From assembly GCA_033439685.1 (NCBI GenBank), contig JAUEDM010000001.1, positions 3,100,001 to 3,164,000 of the forward strand: 64,000 bases of DNA, given 5' to 3'. The notes beneath the pieces were generated by a model. It did not search any database and had not been told where the DNA came from. It was given only the letters and a program-made list of their open reading frames with translations. Made by a program: the position numbers and the translations under genes. Source of the DNA: Apodospora peruviana. Taxonomy: Eukaryota; Ascomycota; Sordariomycetes; Sordariales; Lasiosphaeriaceae. Below are positions 33,300 through 45,100 of the stretch, one piece after another; within the stretch, counting starts at the first letter, position 1; every line of letters starts with the position of its first letter.

Positions 33300-34307
33300 C
33301 TATTTCCCCTTCCTCACCCAGCCCTCAATCGTCTCCCTCGCCTCGGTAACACCCTCCTCAACCTTGCGCTGCGCAATCTCGGCGTGCACCTTGGCCATGA
33401 CTATGCCCTTCTCGATGCCCTCGCGCGTGCGAACATGCGCGTCCGCCACCGCGGGAAACCGGCTCTCGTATTTCCAGAGAAGAGCACTAACGTTGGTCAT
33501 GGTGACGGGGATCACGGTCCAGGCGACGCCGACGCCCAGCGCCAAGGGCATGCTGGCTCTGAGTAAAATGTTGCGGTTGCGCGCGACGATGCTGCCGGCC
33601 ATGCCGCCGACGAGCACGTAGATCAGGCCGGGCATCAACTTCTCGTTGCTCTCGCGCGGGGGGGCAAGAGACGCAATCGTCGACGTGAAGGACTGCTCGA
33701 GATCGAATGCACGCGACATTCCTCTATTGACGGCGTCTTCCGCGGTGCAGGCTTGTCGGTAGAGGAAGAGGCGGCCGAGGCGGATTTGCGCGGCCAGTCG
33801 GTCGGTTGGGGTCGGGCGTCGGACGACGTGTTGCTGTTGGGCGTTAGGGAATAAGGTTTCGGATACGGAGGTCGGGGTGATGGCTGCTACTGCCTCCGTT
33901 ACTGTTGCTGCTGCTTGTTCGGTTTTCGATACCACTGCTGCTGGAGGTTGTGATGTGGTTGCGGCGGGGAGAGGTTTCGGCTTCACTGCTGCAGGGGGCA
34001 GCGCAGCATCGAGGCCGTCAAAGTCGTCATAGATGGGCTTCTTGGACTGTGTGGTTTGCCAAGATGGCGTTAGTTTGGGTTCGAGGGTTCGAGTATGGGA
34101 CAGAACGTCGTACCGAATGACGGTCCTCTGCAGCTTCGGCGTAGGCGATCTTGGGCGCGAAAGCAATGCTTCCGACCAGCACGGCGGCCGTCAACGGCGC
34201 GGCGCTCTATTTCGGGACTCGTGGGTTAGCGGTTGCGGTGATTTGTTAGGAGCCGTACAAGCAATGTAGGAACAACGTACCCGTCGTAGCAACACTCTGG
34301 CAACCAT
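33300..34307 (-). CDS. MICOS complex subunit MIC26/MIC27 (apolipoprotein O-like)
   Basis: CDS complement(join(33300..34046,34114..34206,34281..34307)), 288 aa. Apolipoprotein-O-like MICOS subunits sit in the mitochondrial inner membrane at cristae junctions and bind cardiolipin. Exon 1 is 27 nt (MVARVLLRR), exon 2 is 93 nt (SAAPLTAAVLVGSIAFAPKIAYAEAAEDRHS), and exon 3 begins SKKPIYDDFDGLD, the usual conserved patch of the family. Splice sites are GTACGT...AATAG and GTACGA...CACAG with CTAAC before the second acceptor. The middle is Ala/Pro-rich. Two membrane segments follow (about 177-197, LIYVLVGGMAGSIVA, and about 205-225, PLALGVGVAWTVIPVTM), then an amphipathic C-terminal helix. Without the two small exons the protein would lose its mitochondrial N-terminus. 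Confidence 0.85.
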
Positions 34308-35037
34308 CGCCGAGTCAATTGATCGGTTTCCGGGAGGGTGTCGGGGATGGCGAGAGAGGGATTGGCCGGTGGTGGATGATGGAAGGTCGTCGGGGCCGGG
34401 AGCTTCTTCGGGACTCGGATGGGATCAGGAATCTTGGAAAGTTGGTGTGGGGCCCCAGTGGTACGTAGCTGGCCCGTGCTAACCGGTTATTAACCTTGAC
34501 GGCAAACCAAGCACTTCCAGCAGCTCAAGCAAAACCTTCTTCATATTAAAATGGTCGTCAACAACCCGTTTACTGTTAATATATACCTTGAATGCTTGTA
34601 CTGCAGTTTCAGTACTGGCAGCTCATCGAGAAAATAGTCCGGTATTGTCACCTGTAATTTTGGACAGAATCTTCGTAGTAATGATAGCTGTCCGAGATGG
34701 GATTGAATCAAAGTGCATTTCTCCCAAGACGGGAACGCGGCTATTCCCGGGACTCTACGAGTGCGGATTTATTTTTTTGCGCGACTACTCTTGTGAACGA
34801 CGGAGCTTGGCTTTGGCCTTGTGAACAGACAACAATCAGAGGAGGGCCACGACCGGCCGAGCCCGACATCAGCCCCGTTTCGTCAGCTTAAAATATTGAC
34901 ACTTTTTTTAGTATACGGAATTTGTTAATTCTCAAATCGTTTTGCAGTGTGCATTGTACGACACTGGACGAATATCAATACCCTTGGACGATCCCGCTTT
35001 GCTTCCCCCACGCGGGAGGCTTCGGCGCGGACGCGCC
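34308..35037. other. Divergent promoter region MIC26-27 / OCT1
   Basis: A 730-bp head-to-head spacer between two genes for mitochondrial proteins. A shared bidirectional promoter is possible. No specific motif was identified. Confidence 0.45.
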
Positions 35038-37437
35038 ATGATTCATCCTTCCCTCCGTTCCCGAGCCTGGGTGTGCTCGAGCTGTCTCCTTCGACGGGCA
35101 GCTCCTATTCGGCAGAAACGATATCTCTCCTTCCTCTCCCGGACTGCACCGGCAGCAGCAAGCTCCCTGTCATCGACAGTACCGGTCGACCATGCAGCCA
35201 CCGGGGCACACCAGCAGAACGACGCTCTCTTACGCCAGATATTTGACTCGCCCAGGGTATGGGTGGACTACGCCAAACATGGCGGCGGCATTCGGAAAAC
35301 TGGCCTCTTCCGGAACCCCTACCTCACTCGCCCCGACGGTTTCCTTACCTATGCCCACATAAGTCTGAGGAGGGCGCGAGCAATTGTGGAAAAGGTGTTG
35401 AAGGCATCTTCGGTTGAGGATTACCGGGGCATTGTCCGACAACTGGATCGACTCAGTGATATACTCTGTCGGGTGCTAGACATGACAGACTTTGTCCGCG
35501 TCACCCACCCGGACCTCAAGACGCAGCGGGCGGCATCCGAGGCCTGGGACCTGGTCTATCAGTACATGAACGAGCTCAACACCATGACGGGGCTGAACGA
35601 CCAGCTGGGGAAGGCTATGGACAACCCCAATGTCACGGCTGCGTGGTCCGACGAGGAGATGACGGTGGCTCAGGTGCTGAAGCTCGATTTTACGAAGTCC
35701 GCCGTCAACCTCCCAAAGGAGTACCGTGACCGATTCGTCCACCTGTCGTCCAAAATCAGCACGGTTCAGTCCGACTTTGTGCAGGACATGGCTCCTGACC
35801 AGGACTTTCTTGTTCTGCCGAGCAGTCGCTTTCAGGGGATGGATCCGGTCGAAGCGCGCTCATTGACCAGGAGCGGTTCGCTGTATCTTCCGACTTTGAG
35901 TCCGTATGCGGCGCAGGCGTTGCGTAGTGTCAAGGACGAAAATACTCGAAAGCTTATTTACTATGCATCACGCACAGCATCTCGCAGGTCAGTAGACCAG
36001 CTCGAGACATTGATGCGACTGCGGGGCGAGTTAGCGGGCCTGTCTGGTTTTGAGAGCTATGCGCACATGGCTCTTCGCGATCGGATGATGGCTAAGAATC
36101 CTGAGTCTGTGAAGCATTTTCTGCAGGCTCTGGCCAGTAGCAACAAGCCTGCAGTAAGTAAGGATGTCGCCGATTTGTTGTCGGAAAAAGTAAAGTGTCG
36201 TCCAGACGCCGTCTCTCTCGAGCCGTGGGACAAAGATTATTATGCCGACGCGATCCGCCGGTCCATGCGGACATCCCAACGCCACGACGACTTCCTTTCC
36301 GCCTATTTCTCATTAGGCACAGTTATGCAGGGTCTCTCGAGATTATTCACTCGTCTTTATGGCATCCGGCTTGAGCCTAGAGAGCCTCTACCTGGTGAGA
36401 CCTGGCACCCCGATGTCCGCCGGCTTGATGTGATCTCCGATGTCGATGGACATGTTGCCGTGCTGTACTGCGATCTGTTCTACCGTCCTGACAAACAGCC
36501 GAACCCGGCCCACTTTACGTTGCGCTGCTCCAGGGAAATATCCAAGACCGAACTGGCAGAGTTCGGTGATGGAGCGGATACTGAGAGCGCCGGCCTCTTT
36601 GCGTCTGCGGAGGATGCAGCGAACGACGGAATGGCCTTCTCGACTCGCGACGGCACGGTGAAACAGCTGCCCACGATAGCGCTCGTATGCGACTTCCCGC
36701 AGACTAGATCCTCAGCCACCGGTCCGGCGCTGTTGATGTTCTACCAACTCGAGACGCTCTTCCACGAGATGGGCCACGCCATCCACTCGGTGCTGGCGCG
36801 AACGTCGTTCCAGAACGTGGCCGGGACGAGATGCGCCACCGACCTGGCAGAGCTGCCCTCGACCCTGATGGAGTTCTTCGCGGCGGATCCCACCGTGCTG
36901 GCGCTTTTCGCTCGCCACCACGAGACTGATGAGCCGCTGCCGTACAACCTTGTGACGGACAAGTTGCGCCAGTCTCGCAGGCTCGAGGCGTCCGACACGG
37001 AGAATCAGATCATCTTGGCAATGCTTGACCAGGAACTGCACTCGTCGCTGGCTCTGGATCCCAAGTTCGACTCGACCGAGATTTACCACGGGCTCCAGCG
37101 GAAGTTTAGCAGTCTGCCGCTGGATCCGCAGGGCACGAGGTGGCAGGGTTTCTTTGGTCACCTCTCCGGGTACGGAAGCACGTATTACAGCTACCTCTTC
37201 GACCGCGTCCTGGCGCAGCGGGTCTGGAATATTGTGTTCGGGGCTGGGCATAAAGGTGGAGCACTGGACAGGGAGAATGGCGAGCAACTGAAGGAGAACT
37301 TACTGAAATGGGGTGGCAGTCGTGATCCGTGGAAGTGTCTTGCCGGCACTTTAAAGGATGATAGACTGGTGGATGGTGGGGAAGAATCTATGGCGCTCGT
37401 TGGCAGCTGGGGCTCGAGCAGCCACGTGGAAAGGTGA
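35038..37437 (+). CDS. OCT1: Mitochondrial intermediate peptidase (octapeptidyl aminopeptidase)
   Basis: Single exon, 799 aa from the ATG at 35038. M3A-family zinc metallopeptidase of the mitochondrial matrix that removes an octapeptide from precursors already cut by the processing peptidase. The zinc motif HEMGH is at residues 576-580 within LETLFHEMGHAIHSVLA, and the third ligand is probably Glu605 in CATDLAELPSTLMEFFA. The N-terminus (MIHPSLRSRAWVCSSCLLRRA) is basic and hydroxylated, fitting a presequence; the N-terminal helical region of the family (residues about 65-350) and the C-terminal GHLSGYGSTYYSYLFDRVLA are present. An in-frame TTG lies further upstream but the ATG was preferred because the following residues look like a targeting sequence. 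The length is normal for fungal OCT1. It lies head-to-head with MIC26/27. Confidence 0.93.
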   Translation: MIHPSLRSRAWVCSSCLLRRAAPIRQKRYLSFLSRTAPAAASSLSSTVPVDHAATGAHQQNDALLRQIFDSPRVWVDYAKHGGGIRKTGLFRNPYLTRPDGFLTYAHISLRRARAIVEKVLKASSVEDYRGIVRQLDRLSDILCRVLDMTDFVRVTHPDLKTQRAASEAWDLVYQYMNELNTMTGLNDQLGKAMDNPNVTAAWSDEEMTVAQVLKLDFTKSAVNLPKEYRDRFVHLSSKISTVQSDFVQDMAPDQDFLVLPSSRFQGMDPVEARSLTRSGSLYLPTLSPYAAQALRSVKDENTRKLIYYASRTASRRSVDQLETLMRLRGELAGLSGFESYAHMALRDRMMAKNPESVKHFLQALASSNKPAVSKDVADLLSEKVKCRPDAVSLEPWDKDYYADAIRRSMRTSQRHDDFLSAYFSLGTVMQGLSRLFTRLYGIRLEPREPLPGETWHPDVRRLDVISDVDGHVAVLYCDLFYRPDKQPNPAHFTLRCSREISKTELAEFGDGADTESAGLFASAEDAANDGMAFSTRDGTVKQLPTIALVCDFPQTRSSATGPALLMFYQLETLFHEMGHAIHSVLARTSFQNVAGTRCATDLAELPSTLMEFFAADPTVLALFARHHETDEPLPYNLVTDKLRQSRRLEASDTENQIILAMLDQELHSSLALDPKFDSTEIYHGLQRKFSSLPLDPQGTRWQGFFGHLSGYGSTYYSYLFDRVLAQRVWNIVFGAGHKGGALDRENGEQLKENLLKWGGSRDPWKCLAGTLKDDRLVDGGEESMALVGSWGSSSHVER

Positions 37438-37952
37438 AGGGGCGTGAGCCTGACCAAGGGGTTGGTTGTTGTTCAAGTCGACTGTCTGGCACTGGCAGAA
37501 TTATTTCTTCAGTCCGTCCCGTCTCGGATGGATTGAGTTTTATGTCGGTTGTATTGGCTGTGCGCTTCGGATTGGTCCTAGTGGAGAGTTTAAATGCAAG
37601 CCATGTATTAAGGGTGGTCAGTGCAAGAACATTAGCTTATTCATGGACAGCGTTCACGAGAGTCGAGGCTCATTACTTTACGTGGTGTACTTGGTTCTAC
37701 GCAGTAAGAGTTGGTTGCGGCTTCCAGCATCCCATTGAGTTGGACGTTCGCTGCTGCAGCGACGAGACTTGTCACTTCTCGACGCATTCCTAACCTCCCC
37801 ACCCAGAGGCAACTCCCAAGCTCCGTTCCGCTTTGTCAAATCCCATGCATCATTTTGTGTCGATCCTCCAGGTATTTATCCCATAGATATTATTCACCAT
37901 CATCTCAAACTACGAATTAGACTGGTCTTCTCCTCGGGCCGGTGCTGCCGTG
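37438..37952. other. OCT1 3' region and upstream of the hypothetical gene
   Basis: About 515 bp. It should contain the OCT1 3' UTR. No convincing coding exon was seen. Confidence 0.45.
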
Positions 37953-38855
37953 ATGGACGACGCCGACTTCTACTCCGGGCTGACCGACGAAGAATGCCAC
38001 TCTTGGCTGACCGACGAAGAAGGCCACTCTTGGCTGACCGACGCCAATTTCCAATCTTGGCTGGGCGAAATCTACCAGGTCCAGACCAAAATCCTCATCG
38101 CAGCTCAAATTTCCTCCAACCAGTCTGGCGTCGAGGTCCGCGCTGCCATCGCGTGCCTGCACTGCAAGAAACGTACTATCGCAAACCCGCCGCCGCCGGC
38201 CCCGATAGAACCGCCCACAGCAGCCGCAACATTCACAGCACCGACAGCAAGGGAATGGGGATCCAACCGCCGGCCTTTGGCCCACACATGCTGCATCCCC
38301 TGCGTCCTGCGCGTCGCCCTCTGCCCGGCCCTCCGCGGCCTATCTGACATTGAAAAGTCATACGTTATGGCCGCAGAAATGGAGGAGAAGATGGTCATTA
38401 AAGGGGAACAGCTCGACGCCGAGCTCGCCGGGCTCGCCAACGAGATCCTCTGGTAAGTCAACGGCCTAGACCTTGGCAAATTGTACTCGACCATGGCCAT
38501 GACACTACTGACGACGCACCCGGAACTGGAGATTTTGCAGAGCCGAGCCGAGAAGTTGATCAAGGCACACAGGATGGGTCTTGCTGCGGATGTCATCAAG
38601 AAGCACCGCAAGTGTCTGGGCAGGCGCATCCGTGGCTTGGTTGAGCCGGTGGTCATTTTTTCGAAGGAGGACCTGAACCAGCTGTGCCGGAGCTGTGAAT
38701 TGTGTCAAGAGGACAGGCGCTTGTGGAGCCTTCGAGATAAGAAGGTTATCGAGAATCCGAACGTTCATGTGGAGAAATCGTTGCTAGCCCAGTCGATGCA
38801 GGTGCGGTTGGCTCCTGCTAATAGCCCTTGCCCTTGCTGGTGGTGGTGTTCCTAG
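37953..38855 (+). CDS. Hypothetical protein with 9-residue N-terminal repeat (tentative model)
   Basis: Tentative CDS join(37953..38452,38542..38855). No family is recognised. Exon 1 starts MDDADFYSG and carries three tandem 9-residue units of the form LTDEECHSW, then a region with CXXC-like cysteines (ACLHCKKR, CCIPC) and a helical KSYVMAAEMEEKM segment. A GTAAGT donor follows NEIL. The acceptor is ambiguous: using ...GCAGAG continues into RAEKLIKAHRMGLAADVIKKHRK (cut here for length) and LCRSCELCQED; skipping splicing ends the protein at a TAA right after the donor. A third frame open from about 38800 to 39003 could supply another last exon. The cysteine pairs may bind zinc, but this is speculative. 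It may also be a lineage-specific or non-functional locus. Confidence 0.42.
37980..38060 (+). repeat. Three 27-bp tandem repeats
   Basis: Units of 27 bp encode LTDEECHSW, LTDEEGHSW and LTDANFQSW. The first two are nearly identical in DNA; the third has diverged. Confidence 0.85.
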
Positions 38856-40287
38856 TATTGCGCAAGATCCTACTACTGCTACTGGTACTTCTAAGGCCGC
38901 CACTTCGAGTGCTTACTACAACCCGTTGTCGGAACGGGCAAAGTATCATCATGATTATCGGTTGCGCCTTACTAGTCACCCCAGAAGCATCACGATTGCG
39001 TAGGGACGAACTACCTGTGAAAAGAAAATGGTGTGAGTGAGAAGAGTGTTGTTATACATTACCAATGTTACTATGGAATATGTTAATACCTACCTATCGA
39101 TACCCTCGCATGGCTTAGCGATCATGATGGAGATGGTGGAAAGGATATTGAACCAACAACCTAGGCAACGAAAGACGGAACCGCAATGGGTGTGTGATTC
39201 GACAGACACCCAGGAGTCACAAAAAGGAGAGATGCGCACCCAACGAAAAGAAGGCGTGGTGCAGAAGAGGGGATGGGGAAAACGTGTTTGGTTACTTAAA
39301 TTGCTTGGTTGCTTGTTTTGGTTACTCGATTGCTTTTGGTTGCTAAAACGGTCCGCTAGGTATTCGCCCACTATCGGTGCGTTATAGCAAGATGATTACC
39401 TACCTTGGTTGCTTAACATCCTCGCCGCACATGGGTCAGACAATGACAACAGATACAAGCTGGAGTTAAGGAGAATGGTGCTACTAAAAGGACATTGAAG
39501 TTTATCTTACAAAAACTCGCTAGTCTCAAATTACCTTGAAACGGATTATCCTCTTCGATAGAACCATGGTAGCAGTCACGGACCGGCAGACTGGCAACCG
39601 CAGCAGTAGACTATGTACGGGCCCGCTCAAGGTAAAAGAGTGTTGGAATTATAAAGGCTGACAAGGCATTCGGTCCAGTAGTTGGTAAGTCACCGTCACA
39701 GTAGCTAGAACTTGTGTGGCTGGGAGCTGTTGATACCACTTTTCTACACGAATATCCCAAGGAGTCCAGGTGAGGGTAAATCGACTCCAGATACTCAATT
39801 GCAAAGTAAGCAAATCACTAAAAGACCAAGCGGATTATTCAACTATGTCTTGATTGATCAGGAGCTTAAGAGCCCGAGTAGTATCAACAATGTATTAAAG
39901 TGGTCCTATATACCACATGCCTTACTCCCAGTCTTTTTAATCTGAAAGCCTTTCATGTCAATCATTCCCACGTACAGTTGAGCCAGCCAAAAGGCGGTCA
40001 TGAATTGAGAAAGAAAAAGCTTAGAGAAAATGATGCCAGAATGTCCTGTCCTTGAAAATGCACCCAACAAAAACACCGGTAGATATGCAATAGTCATCGC
40101 GAGAGTCTCAAACCCTGTTGATAGTTGATTCCTCCTCAGTCCTCATTATTTTCATCACACCATTATGTGATAGGCAGAAAGGAAAAGAGTCAAAGAGCAA
40201 AATGCAAAAAGTCTGAATCCAGTCCAGACCATGAAGTTGCAAAAGCCAGGCTCATCACTCCCTCCCTGTCATGGTTGCAAGGTTGGT
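38856..40287. other. Intergenic region
   Basis: It contains the 3' ends of the flanking genes and, near 39290-39415, a degenerate GGTTGCTT/GGTTACT repeat. A frame without stops runs through 38800-39003 and may belong to the preceding tentative gene. Nothing else was recognised. Confidence 0.4.
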
Positions 40288-42122
40288 TTAGCAACCGCCG
40301 TAGCGGACGCCTCTCTTGCCGAGCTCCTTCCGGCCGATGGCGTCCTCGGGGAAGACCCACCCACGGGAACGCTTTGCCTCACGCTTCTCAGCCAACTGCG
40401 GCTGAGGCATCCAGTCGTCACGAGGCATAGCCTTGCGCCTGGTGCCCTCGGCAGGTGCCCCAATGTCAGCGCGCCAGTGAGCATTGCCGTTCATCGGCTC
40501 GTCGCCAGCAAGCATGCAGAGACCCCAGAGAGCAAGGCATGCGGTGAGCTGAACCTGCTCGGAATCAGCGGGGACGCCGACGAGAGCATCGCCATCGGCC
40601 GAGGCGGCGGCAAGCTGCACGCTTCCGACCTCGAGATAGCCAAAGTGCGGGGTGGCTTCGGCGCCGTTGCGGACAAAGACGAGCTCAATTTCGGTCATGA
40701 TGAAGCCGTAGCGGCAACCGTGCTCACGCATGGCATGGTGCAAATGCGCCAGTCCGCGAAGGTACTCGACGCGCTTGACGTTGCCCTCAACGCGCATGCC
40801 GGTGTTGAAGCGGTCGAAGCTCTTTACGAGCCCGACGATGCGAGCCGAGGGCTTACCACCAAAGATGGTGGCCGCAGAGGCAGACTCGCCAGCAACGTTG
40901 GCCACAAACATGCAATCGGTCGCCATGCCCGCATGGTTGCCAGTCACGGCAGCTGCAGCGTTCTTGGAGGGGATCGAGAGTTGCAGGGGACGCTGCGAGC
41001 ACAACATCAAGGCATTGTTGATCTTGGGCAAGTAGTGCGACGCATAGATGGAGTGCAGAGCGGACTCCGTCTCAGGATGCCGCTGCGTTGACATGGGAGT
41101 AGGGAGAAGGGCGGCCGATACTGGCACAGACAGGCAGGCCGAAGCGCCCGGGAGGGTGAGGATGGAGGCGGCGCTGAAGCCGGTCCAGGGGCGGATCTGG
41201 CGCACATCCCACCAGAAATGTCTGGTGTGGGGGTCCCGCAGAGGGAAGTTGACGGTACGAACGAGCGATGGTGCCGGGTTTGGCGCAGTGAGGTAAGAAA
41301 AGAGCGTGGTGGACGGAGTCATGTCCGGCGTGATGGGAGCGGCAGCTGCAAGCGGCGAAGAAGCGCGCGGAGCATACTGCTGGAAGTTGAAGGAGTCGGT
41401 CGGCGAAAGGTGAGTCTGGGGCTGGGACTGCGGCTGCGGTGTCGGGCTTGGGCTCAAGCTCGTCCGAGAAGGCACATACGTGGGCATCTGGCGGTAGGTC
41501 GGGAAACCATACTTCTCGATGGCGACGTTATCTAGACTGCATGAAGATGCACGACGGGACTGTTCTACAACAGGCTCGGGTGCGTAAGACATAGGAGAGA
41601 AAATAAAGTTTGATGGGTCGGTCTCGGTGAAGGAAAGGGCAGCAGAGTACGGAATAGCTTCCGGGTTGGTGAAGCTGCGCTGGTGGGAAGGGCGGAAGTT
41701 GCTGTTCTTGGCAGCCCTCACGGGCGCCGGAGCAGTCCTGGCACGCTTGGGAGCCGGGGCAGCAACCTCGCAGGGCGCGAACGCCTGGTCTTGGCTGCGA
41801 ATCTTGGGGAGAAGAAGCGGCCCGTGGGTGCGGATGGGAGACCGCGCCGGGGTCGTCCGGCGGGTGCTGGGGGCAACCGAGTCGGAGGGCGACGACTCAA
41901 AGGAGTAAACGGATCCATGCGAACTGGAGCGAGCGTGGCCATGGTGGAAAGGAATCTCAAGGAGAGACGGATCAAAAGTAAAGCTCGGAGGGGTAGTAGG
42001 ATCGCATGGTGGGAAAGTGGTGAAGTCAAAGGTGACATCCGCTGCCAGACTATCGTTCAGAGTTAGCATTGGAGGTGAGAATGGAGCTCTGATGCCAAGA
42101 CTATCTCAACTTACGTGGACAT
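40288..42122 (-). CDS. Conserved-looking fungal protein of unknown function
   Basis: CDS complement(join(40288..42049,42115..42122)), 589 aa. The first coding exon is only 8 nt (ATGTCCAC); the 65-bp intron has GTAAGT, a CTAAC branch site and a GATAG acceptor and leads to MSTLAADVTFDFTTFPP. The N-terminal 300 residues are disordered (Ser/Pro/Thr/Gln) with a basic KRARTAPAP patch. The C-terminal half is ordered: HFWWDVRQIRPWTGFSAASIL, then an Ala-rich stretch, EYLRGLAHLHHAMREHGC, YGFIMTEIELVFVRNGAE, FGYLEVGSVQL and ACLALWGLCMLAGDEP. The pattern 'YG-(F/Y)-I-h-T-E-h-E-L-V' followed by an ALW helix resembles parts of fungal PD-(D/E)XK-like proteins, but this is a weak inference. No DNA-binding domain is obvious. 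The 5.6 kb of empty upstream sequence resembles that of developmental regulators. Confidence 0.85.
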
Positions 42123-45100
42123 GTTGATGACTGGTCGGGCGGTGTCTTTCGAGACACACGGCACGGCAGATTAGATGTAGTTGTGATTATTGTTTGTTGT
42201 TCCGCTAGGGATCCAAAGGGAGGCCGGCTCCGTGAACGGGTTGGGTATTGTTGATGATGTAGAAGAGTAAGAGACGAGTGGATGGGAAGGAGGCCGTTGG
42301 AAGAGAAGACGGCAACCTGGACCTCTCCTGAGAAGTCTGATGATGCTTGAAGAGCCGAGGAGCTGTGATGCTTGGGAAGGATAGGAAAAGAGACGAGACA
42401 AAACGAGGGAAAGAGGGTATACTTATCCTCGTCGCGAGATCACCGGCCGGAGTCCATAGGCTCTGGGCGGCCGGGCAGTTGCGGACCCATGATGCAGCAG
42501 CCCGACTCGCGCGCAAGGAGTGGGTATGGATGCCGGGAGCGCGATCTGGCGATGAACGCAGACGCAACCCGAGATGAACAAGAAACGAGACGTGTACCGT
42601 GTACCGCGAGGCGTGAAGCAGAAGCAGAGCAAAAGCAAAGCTAAGGCACCCATGCACACAAAGGCAAGAGAGGTACCCGAGTACTCTTGGGTCCATATGA
42701 TGGGCCGTTGCCATTACCTTAGTGTTCCGCACCCGCAAATGATGGGGTACGTACTTCGTCGTCAAAGACAACGAGCAGGGGGGAGGAGGTCTTTCGGCTG
42801 CGACCACACATCGTCTTTGATTGCAGATGGATGAAAATAAACCTGAAACGCGGAGAAATATGGCGCCCATCGAGACTCAATCGTGTCACTCAACGTCAAA
42901 GACGGGGACGGGGGGTCAGGAAGGCTGCCAGGGGGCGAAAGCCGTGGCCAGACAAAGCGGGCCGACATAACGTTCGAGATGCTCTGAGACGTCAACGGGA
43001 GAGGATGAGGAGGGTGGTGCGGGCGTGTGGGTGAATGACCAAGAGAAACAAGAAAATGGTACAGAGTACTTGGCTCTCAATGGCCGACAGCACAGGAAAG
43101 AAGGTCTAGAGGTACATAGCTGCCCATCCGGGCGTTGCTGGCCTGTGGCTTCGGCGGCTCTTTCTGTTGTCCAACCCGGATGATCAATATCAGATGGAGA
43201 TGAGCAGCCAGAGAAGGAACGAATGAGATACCGAACCACCGCTGCCGATGAACCGCCCTCGCACTGTCCATCTCGGGCAGTCGCAATAGGTGCAATGCCA
43301 GTACGGAACCAGCTCTGAGCAAGCTCGACTGGAATCACTTGACAGTCCGCGGCTCCATCCCGCAAATGTTTCTTGCTGTTTCCTGGTGCAGCATGTCCAT
43401 GTCCTGCGGCTCGCCTCATTTTGTCGAAACGGGCAAGAAAGCTGTCCTGGCCCAAGCTCCTTCTGGTCCATCGCGGCATTCAAGGTGCAGTGTTGCAGAG
43501 TCGTACCGCATCGAGCCCAGGTCTGGAGCAATCCCCCCACGAAGCAAGAGAGCCAGACGGTTGGAGGACAGTCGATGCAAAAGGACCCTAGTCCTGAGAA
43601 GCGAGCAGTTGAAGTGCCGTTCGGTCCGGTGATTGGCTCGGGAGCACATGGAGTGTAGACAGCCCTGCAGGCGTCTATGAGTCATATTTAGACATATGGC
43701 CATGCGTCTTGAATGCAACACCACAACGACTGATTGACAGCAACGTACGTGCAAGCCCGCATTGAGTGGCTTTTCTTGCCCGTCGTTGTCCCATCCGGTA
43801 GGGCGCCAAACCGCGGATGTGGGGAACCGGCAAGTCGCGGTTCCCATTCGGCGCGGCATCCCGCTCCACGACAACCACCCACAAGGCGCGGCTTTTGGCG
43901 AGTCGAGCCACGCCAACGCGACGACTCGAAGGGAAACCCTTGGAAAACACCTGACCGTCTCAAGGACGATCGGATACATACGGAACTGCTGCTCTCAGCC
44001 ACCCCCAACATGACGTTGGGGGTGTGGCTCTGCGTCGTGTACTTTCAAAGTCGCCGACGATTATTAAGCGCGGATAGACGGGAAAGATGAAAAGCTGTTC
44101 TAGACGACCCCAACACAAGATGCCGTTGATATGGCGCAACGCAGACCCTGCCATATTCCTAATCTCATGAGCGAGCCGATTAAACCCCACGATGGCCAGA
44201 TACATGTTGCATTTGCATGGCTGTAAGTCCGTTGACAGCGCATACCTACCTGACGTATTGGGCATCCATCTAGATGCCCCTTTGGTCTTTTGGGCGTTTG
44301 CGTATATTGCATGACATGGCATGGCATGGCACGAGCATTCCTTCGCTCGCTCTCCCAGCCGCTCTCGTCTCGCTTGGTGAAGCGGGCGAGCGGTCTCGAA
44401 ATTGCTCGGGTTACGGTTGCACTTCAACCATTTCGATTTGCAGTTTCTGCCGCTCCCGCTGCCGCTTGTATTGCCATGATCTCGGTCCCTTACGCCGGTA
44501 GACCGCAAGAGTATCATGTCTAAATCCTAAGCGGTACTACCAGCTGTCTATTTTTAGGGTTGTGGATAGCAATCAAAAAGATATGACGATGTCTGATGTC
44601 TCAGGAGGCTCGATGAGGCTCACTTTCGGGTTGGATATGAGATGATGAAGGACTCCGCGTATCGGGAAGAAACGCATCGCGGCTCACCAGCTCGCAAAAA
44701 TCGGAGCGGCGGTTATTGAAATTGCGTTGTGTCTTACTACTGACGGAGGTAGCCAGCCGTAATGGCCCTCTCAACCAAGGTCAGCTGAAGAGTTGGTTTA
44801 GACATAACCAAGCGCTTGACAAAGCGAAGGAAAAAAGCCGCCGGTTGACATCCTTGGAAGCGCTGTAGGAGGGTACGGGCGGATGCGGGCGCTTAAGGGC
44901 TGGCACTGATTAATTGCGGCCGCCGTTATGCCGGCGATTTCATTTCCAGGTTGAGCTGTTAAGGAATGCAACCACCCGACGCTGGCGATTGTTAACTGTG
45001 GGACTTGAGGCCGTGTTAGACCACCTAGCAGCGCCCATCGGGTTCGCATAGATTAAACAGCCGCCCTTCTTCGAGTCGCCAGCGGAAAGACTTGCCGCCG

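Noticed and set aside
34942..35037. N-terminal extension of OCT1 from an upstream TTG
   Set aside because: The ATG at 35038 gives a normal mitochondrial presequence; the extension has no targeting character and no ATG.
42205..42870. 221-residue open stretch (minus) upstream of the unknown 589-aa gene
   Set aside because: Low-complexity composition with no recognisable motif, no homologous feel and no splice partners; more likely 5' UTR or promoter sequence.
43416..43979. 187-residue open stretch (minus)
   Set aside because: No domain, overlapping open frames on both strands and no conserved motif.
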